Part shown: in pieces, positions 1 to 5,034 of the stretch
Layout: each line of letters begins with the position of its first letter
Position numbering within the stretch: position 1 is the first letter of the stretch
Origin: Clostridiales bacterium
GTDB taxonomy: Bacteria; Bacillota; Clostridia; Peptostreptococcales; Anaerovoracaceae
NCBI GenBank assembly: GCA_012799165.1
Contig: JAAZLU010000107.1
Coordinates: 1 to 5,397, forward strand
DNA: 5,397 nucleotides
Direction of reading: 5' to 3'
Notes under the pieces: model-generated
What the model saw: only the letters and a program-made list of their open reading frames with translations
What the model was told of the DNA's origin: nothing
The model's database searches: none
Translations under genes and position numbers: made by a program

Positions 1-545
1 CCTGGGTTCCATCTTCCACAGCTTCGGAATTGCGGGAGGCTCCAAAGCTTTCTGAGCTCGAAGATCGTTTTTTCGATTTGCTCAGGTACGAACTCTTAAA
101 GGAAGAGCGCGAGTACGCCTCGGGCATTCTCTGTGTCTCCGAGGGTCTGGAAAATGTTCTGTATAAGGCGATTCTCAAGGCTAAAAGCCTGTCGGATTTC
201 TTGTCGACTGCAAAGAGCAAACGCTATACGATGGCGCGCATAAAACGTGTTACGGTAAACCTGATTCTGGGCGCTACCAAGCAATCTTACGAACTGTATG
301 CTTCCGAGAGGCCATATTGCAAGGTTCTCGCTTTCAATTCCGTCGGTGCCGGACTAATCAAGGAGGCTAGGGAAAAGGGCTCCTTCATCGTTGAAAATCC
401 TAACAAGCAAGAGGACATCAATCGGAGTTGTCCGGAAGGTCTGCGGCACGATATGAAGGCATCGAAAATCTACGGGACTCTTGCAGGAAAAAACCTCTAT
501 GATTCTTCGGATGCGGTAAATATTCCGAAAATTTATTGTGATTGA
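1..545 (+). CDS. tmcAL: tRNA(Met) cytidine acetate ligase TmcAL (YlbM family), C-terminal part
   Basis: This is the 3' end of a gene cut by the left window edge. The frame is open from base 3 with no stop before TGA at 543-545, so the TTG at 30 is probably not the start. About 180 residues are visible. I assign it to the TmcAL/YlbM family from conserved C-terminal blocks: FFDLLRYELLKEE, then VSEGLENVLYKAI, then KSKRYTMARIKRV followed by LILGATK, then VLAFNSVGAGLIKE. Known for the family: the enzyme activates acetate with ATP and acetylates the wobble cytidine of elongator tRNA(Met), giving ac4C34, in the cytoplasm. The N-terminal nucleotidyltransferase-like domain with its HxGH-type ATP site lies outside the window, so catalytic residues cannot be checked. 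Neighbourhood to acetate kinase, as here, is common in Clostridia. It appears to be transcribed separately from ackA, because a terminator-like hairpin and a promoter lie between them. Confidence 0.85.
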   Translation, partial: WVPSSTASELREAPKLSELEDRFFDLLRYELLKEEREYASGILCVSEGLENVLYKAILKAKSLSDFLSTAKSKRYTMARIKRVTVNLILGATKQSYELYASERPYCKVLAFNSVGAGLIKEAREKGSFIVENPNKQEDINRSCPEGLRHDMKASKIYGTLAGKNLYDSSDAVNIPKIYCD

Positions 546-607
546 CGACAGTTCTTATTTCGAACTTGAGTTTCCGGAATTCCTGACTGCTTCGCTCATT
601 TCGCGGC

Positions 608-636
608 TTGCAAAGCACAGGCGCTTGTCCTATAAT
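608..636 (+). promoter_or_regulatory. Probable sigma-A promoter of ackA
   Basis: A perfect -10 box, TATAAT (631-636), lies 17 nt downstream of TTGCAA (608-613), which matches the -35 consensus at four of six positions. Transcription would start near 643, giving a 5' leader of about 77 nt before ackA. The predicted start falls at the left arm of the 641-666 hairpin, so the ackA mRNA would begin with a stem-loop. This is a consensus match only. Confidence 0.6.
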
Positions 637-640
637 TAAG

Positions 641-680
641 TGCGGAGATGAATTTGAATCTCCGCAATTTATTTGTTTAA
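641..680 (+). terminator. Hairpin with U-rich tail: tmcAL terminator and/or 5' stem-loop of the ackA mRNA
   Basis: A perfect 9-bp inverted repeat, TGCGGAGAT (641-649) and ATCTCCGCA (658-666), encloses an 8-nt loop. The sequence after it is T-rich but interrupted (ATTTATTTGTTT). It lies 95 nt beyond the tmcAL stop and fits a moderate Rho-independent terminator. It also starts almost exactly at the predicted ackA transcription start, so the same element could cap and stabilise the ackA transcript. Confidence 0.6.
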
Positions 681-719
681 ATTTTGACATTCGTCTTGAT
701 ATTCTAAAAGGAGAAGTAA

Positions 720-1919
720 ATGAAGGTATTAGTCATCAACTGTGGAAGCTCGTCGCTCAAGTATCAGGTTCTTGAAATGGAGACAGAGGAGCTGCTCTGC
801 AAGGGACTCGTCGAGAGAATCGGAATCGACGGCTCCGTCATCAATCACGTGAAGTCCGGAATGGATAAGTGGGTTAAAGAGACCCCGATGAAGAATCACA
901 CGGAAGCGAAAGGGCATGTGCTCGAAGCTCTCGTGAATCCGGAGCGCGGCATCGCCAAGTCCATGAAGGAGATAAGTGCGGTGGGTCACAGAGTGGTTCA
1001 CGCCGGAGAGAAATACGCTAATTCCGTTCTGATAACAGACGAAGTTATAGAAGTTCTTAAGGAATGTTCGGAGCTTGCACCTCTGCACAATCCTGCGAAT
1101 TTGCAGGGCATAGCCGCTTGCAGAGAGCTGATGCCGGACACTCCGATGGTCGCCGTCTTCGATACGGCATTCCATCAGACCATGCCCCCCGAGTCCTATA
1201 TTTACGGACTTCCTTACGAATATTATGAGAAGTACGCCGTTCGCCGCTACGGTTTCCACGGCACCTCCCACAAGTATGTGGCCATGAGGGCCACGAAGAT
1301 GCTCGGCAAGGATATGGCTGATCTTAAACTGATCACCTGCCACCTGGGCAACGGCGCCTCGATAGCAGCTGTAAAGAACGGCAAGGTATTCGACACCTCC
1401 ATGGGCTTTACTCCCGTCGCGGGACTCGTTATGGGCACTCGATGCGGCGATATAGATCCGGCAATTCTGGCCTTCGTAGCAGCAAAGGAAGACAAGAGCT
1501 TTGCAGATATGGATAAGGTAATTAATAAGCAATCAGGTGTCTACGGACTTTCCGGCGTCTCCAGCGATTTTAGGGATGTTGAAGCCGCCGCTGACGAAGG
1601 AAACGAGCGCGCGAAGATTGCCTTAAAGGTCTATGCCCACAGAGTCAAGGCATATATCGGAGCATATATCGCTGAGATGAACGGTTGCGATGCGATTATC
1701 TTTACCGCGGGTCTGGCAGAGAACGGCAAGACCATGAGGAAGGCCATCTGCGAGAATATGGACAGCCTCGGAATCGTGCTCTGCGACGAGCGCAACGATG
1801 TTAGAGGCAAGGAAGCCCTCATTTCAGCTGTCTCTTCGGATGTAAAGATTCTTCTGATTCCGACTAACGAAGAGCTGATGATAGCGAAGGATACCTACGA
1901 AATCGTGGGTGCGCTATAG
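720..1919 (+). CDS. ackA: Acetate kinase
   Basis: Complete 399-residue acetate kinase, the usual family length. It catalyses reversible phosphate transfer between acetyl phosphate and ADP, giving acetate and ATP, the last step of the Pta-AckA pathway in the cytoplasm. The acetokinase (ASKHA) fold motifs are in order: INCGSSSLKYQ (6-16), GHRVVHAGE (89-97), PLHNP (121-125), FDTAFHQTMP (147-156), YGFHGTSHKYV (177-187), HLGNGAS (208-214), MGFTPVAGLVMGTRCGDIDP (228-247) and PTNEELMIA (381-389). Residues known to be critical in the Methanosarcina enzyme are all present: Asn7, Arg91, Asp148, His180 and Arg241, with Glu385 equivalent to Glu384. The adenosine-binding block usually reads FTAGIGEN; here it is FTAGLAENG (328-336), a small deviation. 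The ATG is chosen for its strong AGGAG site (709-713) six nt upstream. No pta gene is visible beside it. It is probably monocistronic, with its own promoter and a strong terminator. Confidence 0.97.
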   Translation: MKVLVINCGSSSLKYQVLEMETEELLCKGLVERIGIDGSVINHVKSGMDKWVKETPMKNHTEAKGHVLEALVNPERGIAKSMKEISAVGHRVVHAGEKYANSVLITDEVIEVLKECSELAPLHNPANLQGIAACRELMPDTPMVAVFDTAFHQTMPPESYIYGLPYEYYEKYAVRRYGFHGTSHKYVAMRATKMLGKDMADLKLITCHLGNGASIAAVKNGKVFDTSMGFTPVAGLVMGTRCGDIDPAILAFVAAKEDKSFADMDKVINKQSGVYGLSGVSSDFRDVEAAADEGNERAKIALKVYAHRVKAYIGAYIAEMNGCDAIIFTAGLAENGKTMRKAICENMDSLGIVLCDERNDVRGKEALISAVSSDVKILLIPTNEELMIAKDTYEIVGAL

Positions 1920-1951
1920 GCGTTTACTGAAGAATAAAAACATAGATATCG

Positions 1952-1983
1952 AAGCCCGATTCCGGATTGGAATCGGGCTTTTT
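1952..1983 (+). terminator. Intrinsic terminator of ackA
   Basis: A perfect 12-bp stem, AAGCCCGATTCC (1952-1963) and GGAATCGGGCTT (1969-1980), has a 5-nt loop and runs into five T residues (1979-1983). It begins 32 nt after the ackA stop. On the minus strand no T-run directly follows the stem; the nearest, TTTTTT, lies about 12 nt further on. It should therefore stop ackA transcription efficiently, and converging scfB transcription less certainly. No better terminator for scfB is visible in 1984-2041. Confidence 0.9.
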
Positions 1984-2041
1984 CGGCTGATTATGTTATT
2001 CTGCAAGCTGAGGTTTTTCGGTTTGTTATTGCAGGTTATAT

Positions 2042-3433
2042 TTATTCTTGAGCTTCCTCATCCTCAAAGCGCGAGACTTCCAGCATTATCGCGCACTCTA
2101 TGCGTTTGCGGAAGATATCGCAGCCATATTCGTAACTGCCCAGGATCGACCCGCTCGCATGGAAGGCGTTTGCGGCGCAGCCGCCGGAGCAGTAGAATTT
2201 AGCCCAGCAATCTGCACATTCGGGTCTGGCGTAGACATTGCAGGTGGCGAATTCATTCTGCAGGGCCGTATTGACAACTCCCTGCCAAATGTCGCCCAAC
2301 TTAAAATTCTCTTCGCCTACGAATTGATGACAGGGGAAGAGATCTCCGCTCGGGGTGACGGCCATGTATTCCGTGCCCGCACCGCAGCCGGAAATTCTCT
2401 TGTAGATGCAGGGGCCTTCATCGAGGTCGATCATGTAGTGGTAAAAGGTGAAGGGCCTGCCTTCGCGGCGGCGTTTAATCATCAATTCGGCGAGCTCTTC
2501 GTACTGCTGAAGGACGATAGCCTTATCTTCCTCGCTGAGCGCGAGGGGATCGTCCTTGTCGCAAACTACCGGCTCCAGACTCAATTCTGTAAATCCGAGC
2601 TCCAGCATGGTCTCGATATCCTTTACGAAATCCGTATTCAGATGAGTGAAGGTTCCGCGCATGTAATATTCTTTGTCAGCTCGCGCTTCCACCATCTTTT
2701 GGAACTTGGGCACTATCCTGTCCCAGCTGCCTCGGCCCTTCATATCTATGCGAAATCTGTCGTGAACCTCCCTGCGACCGTCCAGGCTCAGCACTACATT
2801 GCTCATTTCGCGATTTGCAAAATCGATAACACCGTCGTCTATGAGGATTCCGTTGGTTGTGAGCGTGAAGCGGAAATTCTTGCCGTGCTCGTCCTCTATA
2901 CTGCGCGCGTAGGCGACGAGCTGCTTCATTACTTCGAAATTCATCAGGGGCTCGCCACCGAAGAAGTCTACCTCAAGATTCCTCCTGCTTCCTGAGTTTT
3001 CTATAAGGAAATCCAGAGCGCGCTTTCCGGTCTCGAAACTCATAAGTTCGCGCTTTCCCTTGTAATTTCCCTGGCTTGCAAAGCAGTAGGAGCAGTTGAG
3101 GTTGCAGGTATGCGCAATGTGCAGGCAGAGCGCCTTGACAATTCCCCGGCTGCGCTCTTTCAGCTCATCTGCCAGAGGTTCGTAATCGCTGTCGCTGAAG
3201 AGCTTTCCTTCGTCGATGAGTTCTTCTATCTCGGAGAGACATTCCCTGATTTCCTCGTGCGAGGCTCCTGTCTTTGTGTATTTTGGGAGGAGCTCGTCTT
3301 CGGTCTGCGCAGAGCTCATGCCGGAGTCGAGGAGGGCGATTGCGTCGTATGCCAAATCGCTAACCGCATGCACGCTGCCCGAGCCGATATCCAGGACTAT
3401 TGAATATCCCGATAGTTTGTATTGGTGTATCAT
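2042..3433 (-). CDS. scfB: SCIFF (ranthipeptide) radical SAM/SPASM maturase
   Basis: This 463-residue radical SAM enzyme matches the SCIFF maturase family (CteB type), which installs thioether crosslinks from Cys residues in the SCIFF precursor. Domains in order: an N-terminal region (about 1-95, starting MIHQYKLSGYSIVLDIGSGS) typical of the family and probably a peptide-binding RRE; the radical SAM core with CX3CX2C at Cys110, Cys114 and Cys117 (TCNLNCSYC) and the GGEP motif (159-162); then a C-terminal SPASM region with Cys342, Cys350, Cys368, Cys398, Cys406, Cys409, Cys415, Cys419 and Cys438. These are enough ligands for two auxiliary [4Fe-4S] clusters, as known for CteB. The ATG at 3433 is preferred over the in-frame TTG at 3445: family members begin MIH, and the likely ribosome site TGAGG (3440-3444) lies six nt before the ATG and overlaps that TTG. 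It lies 75 nt downstream of scfA, behind a terminator-like hairpin, and converges on ackA. Confidence 0.94.
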   Translation of the reverse strand: MIHQYKLSGYSIVLDIGSGSVHAVSDLAYDAIALLDSGMSSAQTEDELLPKYTKTGASHEEIRECLSEIEELIDEGKLFSDSDYEPLADELKERSRGIVKALCLHIAHTCNLNCSYCFASQGNYKGKRELMSFETGKRALDFLIENSGSRRNLEVDFFGGEPLMNFEVMKQLVAYARSIEDEHGKNFRFTLTTNGILIDDGVIDFANREMSNVVLSLDGRREVHDRFRIDMKGRGSWDRIVPKFQKMVEARADKEYYMRGTFTHLNTDFVKDIETMLELGFTELSLEPVVCDKDDPLALSEEDKAIVLQQYEELAELMIKRRREGRPFTFYHYMIDLDEGPCIYKRISGCGAGTEYMAVTPSGDLFPCHQFVGEENFKLGDIWQGVVNTALQNEFATCNVYARPECADCWAKFYCSGGCAANAFHASGSILGSYEYGCDIFRKRIECAIMLEVSRFEDEEAQE

Positions 3434-3447
3434 GTCTATCCTCAATT

Positions 3448-3489
3448 AAAAATGTCGCCGCGGCGAAATCGCTCGACGCCGCAGCGACA
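3448..3489 (-). terminator. Intercistronic terminator/attenuator between scfA and scfB
   Basis: On the minus strand a 13-bp GC-rich stem pairs 3489-3477 (TGTCGCTGCGGCG) with 3465-3453 (CGCCGCGGCGACA). It contains one G-T wobble, has an 11-nt loop and is followed directly by five T residues (3452-3448). It has the form of a strong intrinsic terminator. It lies after the precursor gene and ends four nt before the maturase ribosome site. Partial read-through would give much more peptide mRNA than maturase mRNA. It could alternatively act as a processing or stability element. Confidence 0.8.
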
Positions 3490-3501
3490 CTGCGCAGGGC
3501 T

Positions 3502-3522
3502 GCAAGGACTAATTGTCCTTGT
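3502..3522 (-). repeat. Small inverted repeat spanning the scfA stop codon
   Basis: On the minus strand, ACAAGGAC (3522-3515) and GTCCTTGC (3509-3502) can form a 7-8 bp stem, one pair being a wobble, with a 5-nt AATTA loop that contains the start of the TAG stop. No T-run follows, so it is not itself a terminator. It may help stabilise the 3' end of the short scfA mRNA or may be incidental. Confidence 0.4.
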
Positions 3523-3655
3523 TTTCACACTGCTGGTTTGCAATACCGCAGCTGGTCTTGCAGGCCGACTGGCAGGAAGTCTGACATTCGCCGCATCCGC
3601 CGTTCTTTGCACTCTCGCAAAGTGTCTTATTGTTCAGAGTTTTAATGTTTTTCAT
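3509..3655 (-). CDS. scfA: SCIFF ranthipeptide precursor (six cysteines in forty-five family)
   Basis: This 48-residue Cys-rich peptide is encoded directly upstream of its maturase. It begins MKNIKTLNNKTL, and its core GGCGECQTSCQSACKTSC (19-36) is the hallmark of the SCIFF family. The six family cysteines are Cys21, Cys24, Cys28, Cys32, Cys36 and Cys43. Known for the family: a radical SAM/SPASM enzyme links a Cys sulfur to another residue as a thioether; links between peptide and quorum-sensing-like functions have been proposed in some clostridia. Two features are unusual. An extra Cys13 lies in the leader half. After Cys36 the sequence is GIANQQC, where the family usually has TVGNQxC, so the Thr expected as crosslink acceptor is Gly37. 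The C-terminus ENKDN runs a few residues past the usual end. The ATG at 3655 has an AGGAG site (3668-3672) 12 nt upstream, a rather long spacing, but the fit to the family start makes it secure. Confidence 0.95.
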   Translation of the reverse strand: MKNIKTLNNKTLCESAKNGGCGECQTSCQSACKTSCGIANQQCENKDN

Positions 3656-3682
3656 AATAAATCACATCTCCTATCCGCAAAA

Positions 3683-3711
3683 ATTGTACACTTTAGCCCA
3701 ATTCAAGTCAA
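3683..3711 (-). promoter_or_regulatory. Sigma-A-type promoter of scfA
   Basis: On the minus strand, TTGACT (3711-3706) and TACAAT (3688-3683) are separated by exactly 17 nt, and each matches five of six consensus bases. Transcription would start near 3676, leaving a leader of about 20 nt that just includes the AGGAG ribosome site. This is the strongest promoter match in the window and fits high expression of a precursor peptide. Confidence 0.75.
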
Positions 3712-3783
3712 GGCGAGCATCTTGAAGGCGGGAATTCATGGGAAATAATCCGTGAGAAAGCCCTTGTATAGAGGGTTTAGATT

Positions 3784-3797
3784 TGTTAAAATTAACA
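3784..3797. repeat. Palindrome, possible operator
   Basis: TGTTAA and TTAACA are separated by two bases. The half-sites resemble those of the clostridial redox repressor Rex (TTGTTAA-N4-TTAACAA), but the spacer is two bases too short, so I do not call it a Rex site. It overlaps a possible alternative -10 box (TAAAAT, 3787-3792) for buk, so an operator role is possible. Confidence 0.3.
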
Positions 3798-3862
3798 TAA
3801 TTAAGAGGATTTTCTGGAAAATGATTAATATTTCTCACAATTATGATATCGTTTGTGTAAAT

Positions 3863-3885
3863 TCAAAGCGAGCTTGCAGCTTTGA
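3863..3885. repeat. Inverted repeat overlapping the putative buk -35
   Basis: TCAAAGC (3863-3869) and GCTTTGA (3879-3885) form a perfect 7-bp inverted repeat around nine bases. Its right arm overlaps the proposed -35 box TTGAGC (3882-3887), the usual position for a repressor operator. It is not followed by a T-run, so it is unlikely to be a terminator. Confidence 0.4.
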
Positions 3886-3909
3886 GCGGATGCTCCAACG
3901 AAATATAAC
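3882..3909 (+). promoter_or_regulatory. Candidate promoter of buk-ptb
   Basis: TTGAGC (3882-3887) and TATAAC (3904-3909) are separated by 16 nt, matching four and five of six consensus bases. Transcription would start near 3916, leaving a leader of about 56 nt. A weaker alternative, TTGTAT (3764-3769) and TAAAAT (3787-3792) with a 17-nt spacer, would give a leader of about 170 nt. I cannot decide between them from sequence alone. Confidence 0.4.
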
Positions 3910-3916
3910 GAAATAT
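3897..3916. repeat. Tandem direct repeat, two 10-bp copies
   Basis: AACGAAATAT occurs twice in perfect head-to-tail order, one helical turn apart. It covers the proposed buk -10 box and transcription start. It may be a binding site for a regulator that reads direct repeats, or a chance duplication in AT-rich DNA. Confidence 0.4.
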
Positions 3917-3918
3917 TA

Positions 3919-3961
3919 AGAGTTTTTCGGGGCTCTCTTTTTTAATAAAATCAAAAAAGAG
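3919..3961 (+). promoter_or_regulatory. Overlapping hairpins in the buk leader covering the ribosome site
   Basis: Two alternative hairpins share bases 3935-3936. The first pairs AGAGTTT (3919-3925) with GGGCTCT (3930-3936) around a TTCG loop, using three G-U wobbles, and is followed by C and six T residues (3938-3943), giving a weak terminator shape. The second pairs CTCTTTTTT (3935-3943) perfectly with AAAAAAGAG (3953-3961) and would hide most of the buk ribosome site AAAGAGG (3956-3962). They cannot form fully at the same time. A regulatory role is an inference, and both stems are weak. Confidence 0.35.
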
Positions 3962-3971
3962 GTTAAAATAT

Positions 3972-5024
3972 ATGAAAGTATTTGTAATAAATCCGGGTGC
4001 CACTTCGACTAAGATTGCTGTCTTTGAAGAAAGCGAACAGCTTGCTCGGCTCACAATAGAGCATCCCGCGCAGGAACTCGTAAAATTCGAGAAGATTATC
4101 GATCAGCGGAAATATCGCAGGGAGCTCGTGCTTGATGGCATGAAAGAGTCGGGTTTCGAGCTCTCGGACTTCGATGCGATTTGCTCGCGAGGAGGACTCC
4201 TTCGCCATATCCCAAGCGGCACCTATGAAGTAACTGAGCGGGTGATCGAGGATGTTATGAATCCGCCCTACGGCGAGCACGCCTCCAACCTCGGTGTTCT
4301 CATAGCTAAAGACATCGCCGATATGGCGGGTCTGCGCGCATACTTCAGCGATCCGGTCAGCGTCGACGAGCTGCAGCCTCTCGCCCGAATCAGCGGTTTT
4401 AAGGAAATGGAGCGGGAGAGTTTCTTTCACGCGCTCAACCATAAAGGCATGGCCAGGAGGGCGGCGGAAAGGTTAGGTAGAGCTTACGAAGAGCTCAATC
4501 TGATAGTCCTTCATATGGGTGGAGGAGTTTCTTCGGCAGCACACAGGAAGGGGCGCGTCGTGGATATGTTCAATGTGAAGGACGACGGGGCCTTCTCGAT
4601 GGACAGGGCCGGCTCGCTTCCGGTGAATGCGCTCATCAATTATTGTTTTTCAGGAAGGACGAAGGCGGAAGTGAAAAAGACCTTGGGGAGCGAAGCGGGA
4701 ATGTACTCATATCTTGGAACCAAGGACTTTATCGAAGTGGAGAAGAGGGCATTGGCCGGCGACGAGGAATGCCTGCTGATGTTCGAAGCCTTCGTATATC
4801 AACAAATAAAGGATGTCGGCTCGATGGCTGCGGTTCTCTGCATGGATGTGGATGCGATAGTCCTCACCGGCGGTATGGCGAACAGCAAGTTACTCTGTGA
4901 AAGGATAAAACAATACATAGGGAAGATAGCTCCGATTATAATCCTGCCCGGCGAAGCCGAGATGCAGTCTCTGGCCGAGGGAACCCTGCGGGTTCTTCAC
5001 GGAGCGGAGCCGAGTGTTTATTGA
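3972..5024 (+). CDS. buk: Butyrate kinase
   Basis: Complete 350-residue butyrate kinase, close to the family length. It transfers phosphate from butyryl phosphate to ADP, giving butyrate and ATP, the last step of the Ptb-Buk route; family members may also act on branched-chain acyl phosphates. It belongs to the acetokinase (ASKHA) superfamily but is clearly the Buk branch: INPGATSTKIAVFE (6-19), SRGGLL (72-77), GEHASNLGVLIA (101-112), DPVSVDEL (127-134), FHALNHK (152-158), HMGGGVSSAAHRKGRVVD (181-198), YLGTKDFIEVEKR (247-259), LTGGMA (298-303) and PGEAEMQSLAEGTLRVL (326-342). The ATG at 3972 follows AAAGAGG (3956-3962) after nine nt and gives the expected MKVFVINPG start. ptb begins 10 nt after its stop, so the two are an operon, in the order buk-ptb, the reverse of the ptb-buk order in Clostridium acetobutylicum. 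Overlapping hairpins and repeats upstream suggest regulated expression. Confidence 0.95.
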   Translation: MKVFVINPGATSTKIAVFEESEQLARLTIEHPAQELVKFEKIIDQRKYRRELVLDGMKESGFELSDFDAICSRGGLLRHIPSGTYEVTERVIEDVMNPPYGEHASNLGVLIAKDIADMAGLRAYFSDPVSVDELQPLARISGFKEMERESFFHALNHKGMARRAAERLGRAYEELNLIVLHMGGGVSSAAHRKGRVVDMFNVKDDGAFSMDRAGSLPVNALINYCFSGRTKAEVKKTLGSEAGMYSYLGTKDFIEVEKRALAGDEECLLMFEAFVYQQIKDVGSMAAVLCMDVDAIVLTGGMANSKLLCERIKQYIGKIAPIIILPGEAEMQSLAEGTLRVLHGAEPSVY

Positions 5025-5034
5025 GAGGATATGA

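Larger units (their letters stand above)
3656..3971. other. Divergent intergenic region between scfA and buk
   Basis: This 316-bp stretch has no credible gene. Its left end holds the scfA ribosome site and promoter on the minus strand. The rest is AT-rich and holds several repeats on the buk side: a TGTTAA-AA-TTAACA palindrome (3784-3797), an inverted repeat TCAAAGC/GCTTTGA (3863-3885), a tandem 10-bp repeat AACGAAATAT (3897-3916) and two overlapping hairpins next to the buk ribosome site. Short open frames reach into it from either side, but none has a ribosome site or resembles a known protein. Confidence 0.7.

Noticed and set aside
684..710. TTGACA (684-689) as the -35 of an ackA promoter
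   Set aside because: It is a perfect -35 match, but the only -10-like sequence (TAAAAG, 705-710) is 15 nt away and overlaps the ribosome site. The TATAAT at 631-636 is a better choice.
729..1532. Long minus-strand open frame opposite ackA
   Set aside because: It lies wholly within the clearly coding ackA, has no recognisable motif and reads as low-complexity antisense translation.
2001..2034. CTGCAA/TTGCAG as a terminator for scfB
   Set aside because: It has only six pairs, a 22-nt loop and no adjacent T-run on the minus strand.
2048..2995. 315-codon plus-strand open frame opposite scfB
   Set aside because: It is antisense to a well-supported radical SAM gene, and its translation shows no family signature. 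The open frame reflects the codon bias of scfB.
3433..3445. TTG at 3445 as the scfB start
   Set aside because: It overlaps the likely Shine-Dalgarno sequence of the ATG at 3433, and family members begin at the equivalent of that ATG (MIH).
3422..3748. 108-codon plus-strand open frame covering scfA
   Set aside because: It is antisense to the SCIFF peptide, which matches its family closely, and it lacks a ribosome site.
3758..3778. AAAGCCC / GGGTTT as a terminator in the divergent region
   Set aside because: The stem is short and bulged, and no gene ends nearby on either strand that would need it.
3836..3857. CACAA and TTGTG as a Crp- or Rex-type operator
   Set aside because: The half-sites face outward (CACAA...TTGTG), the reverse of Crp or Rex sites, and are 12 bases apart.
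3972..5024. Second acetate kinase instead of butyrate kinase
   Set aside because: Length (350), the GEHASNLG and HMGGGVSSAAH motifs and the adjoining ptb identify the butyrate kinase branch.
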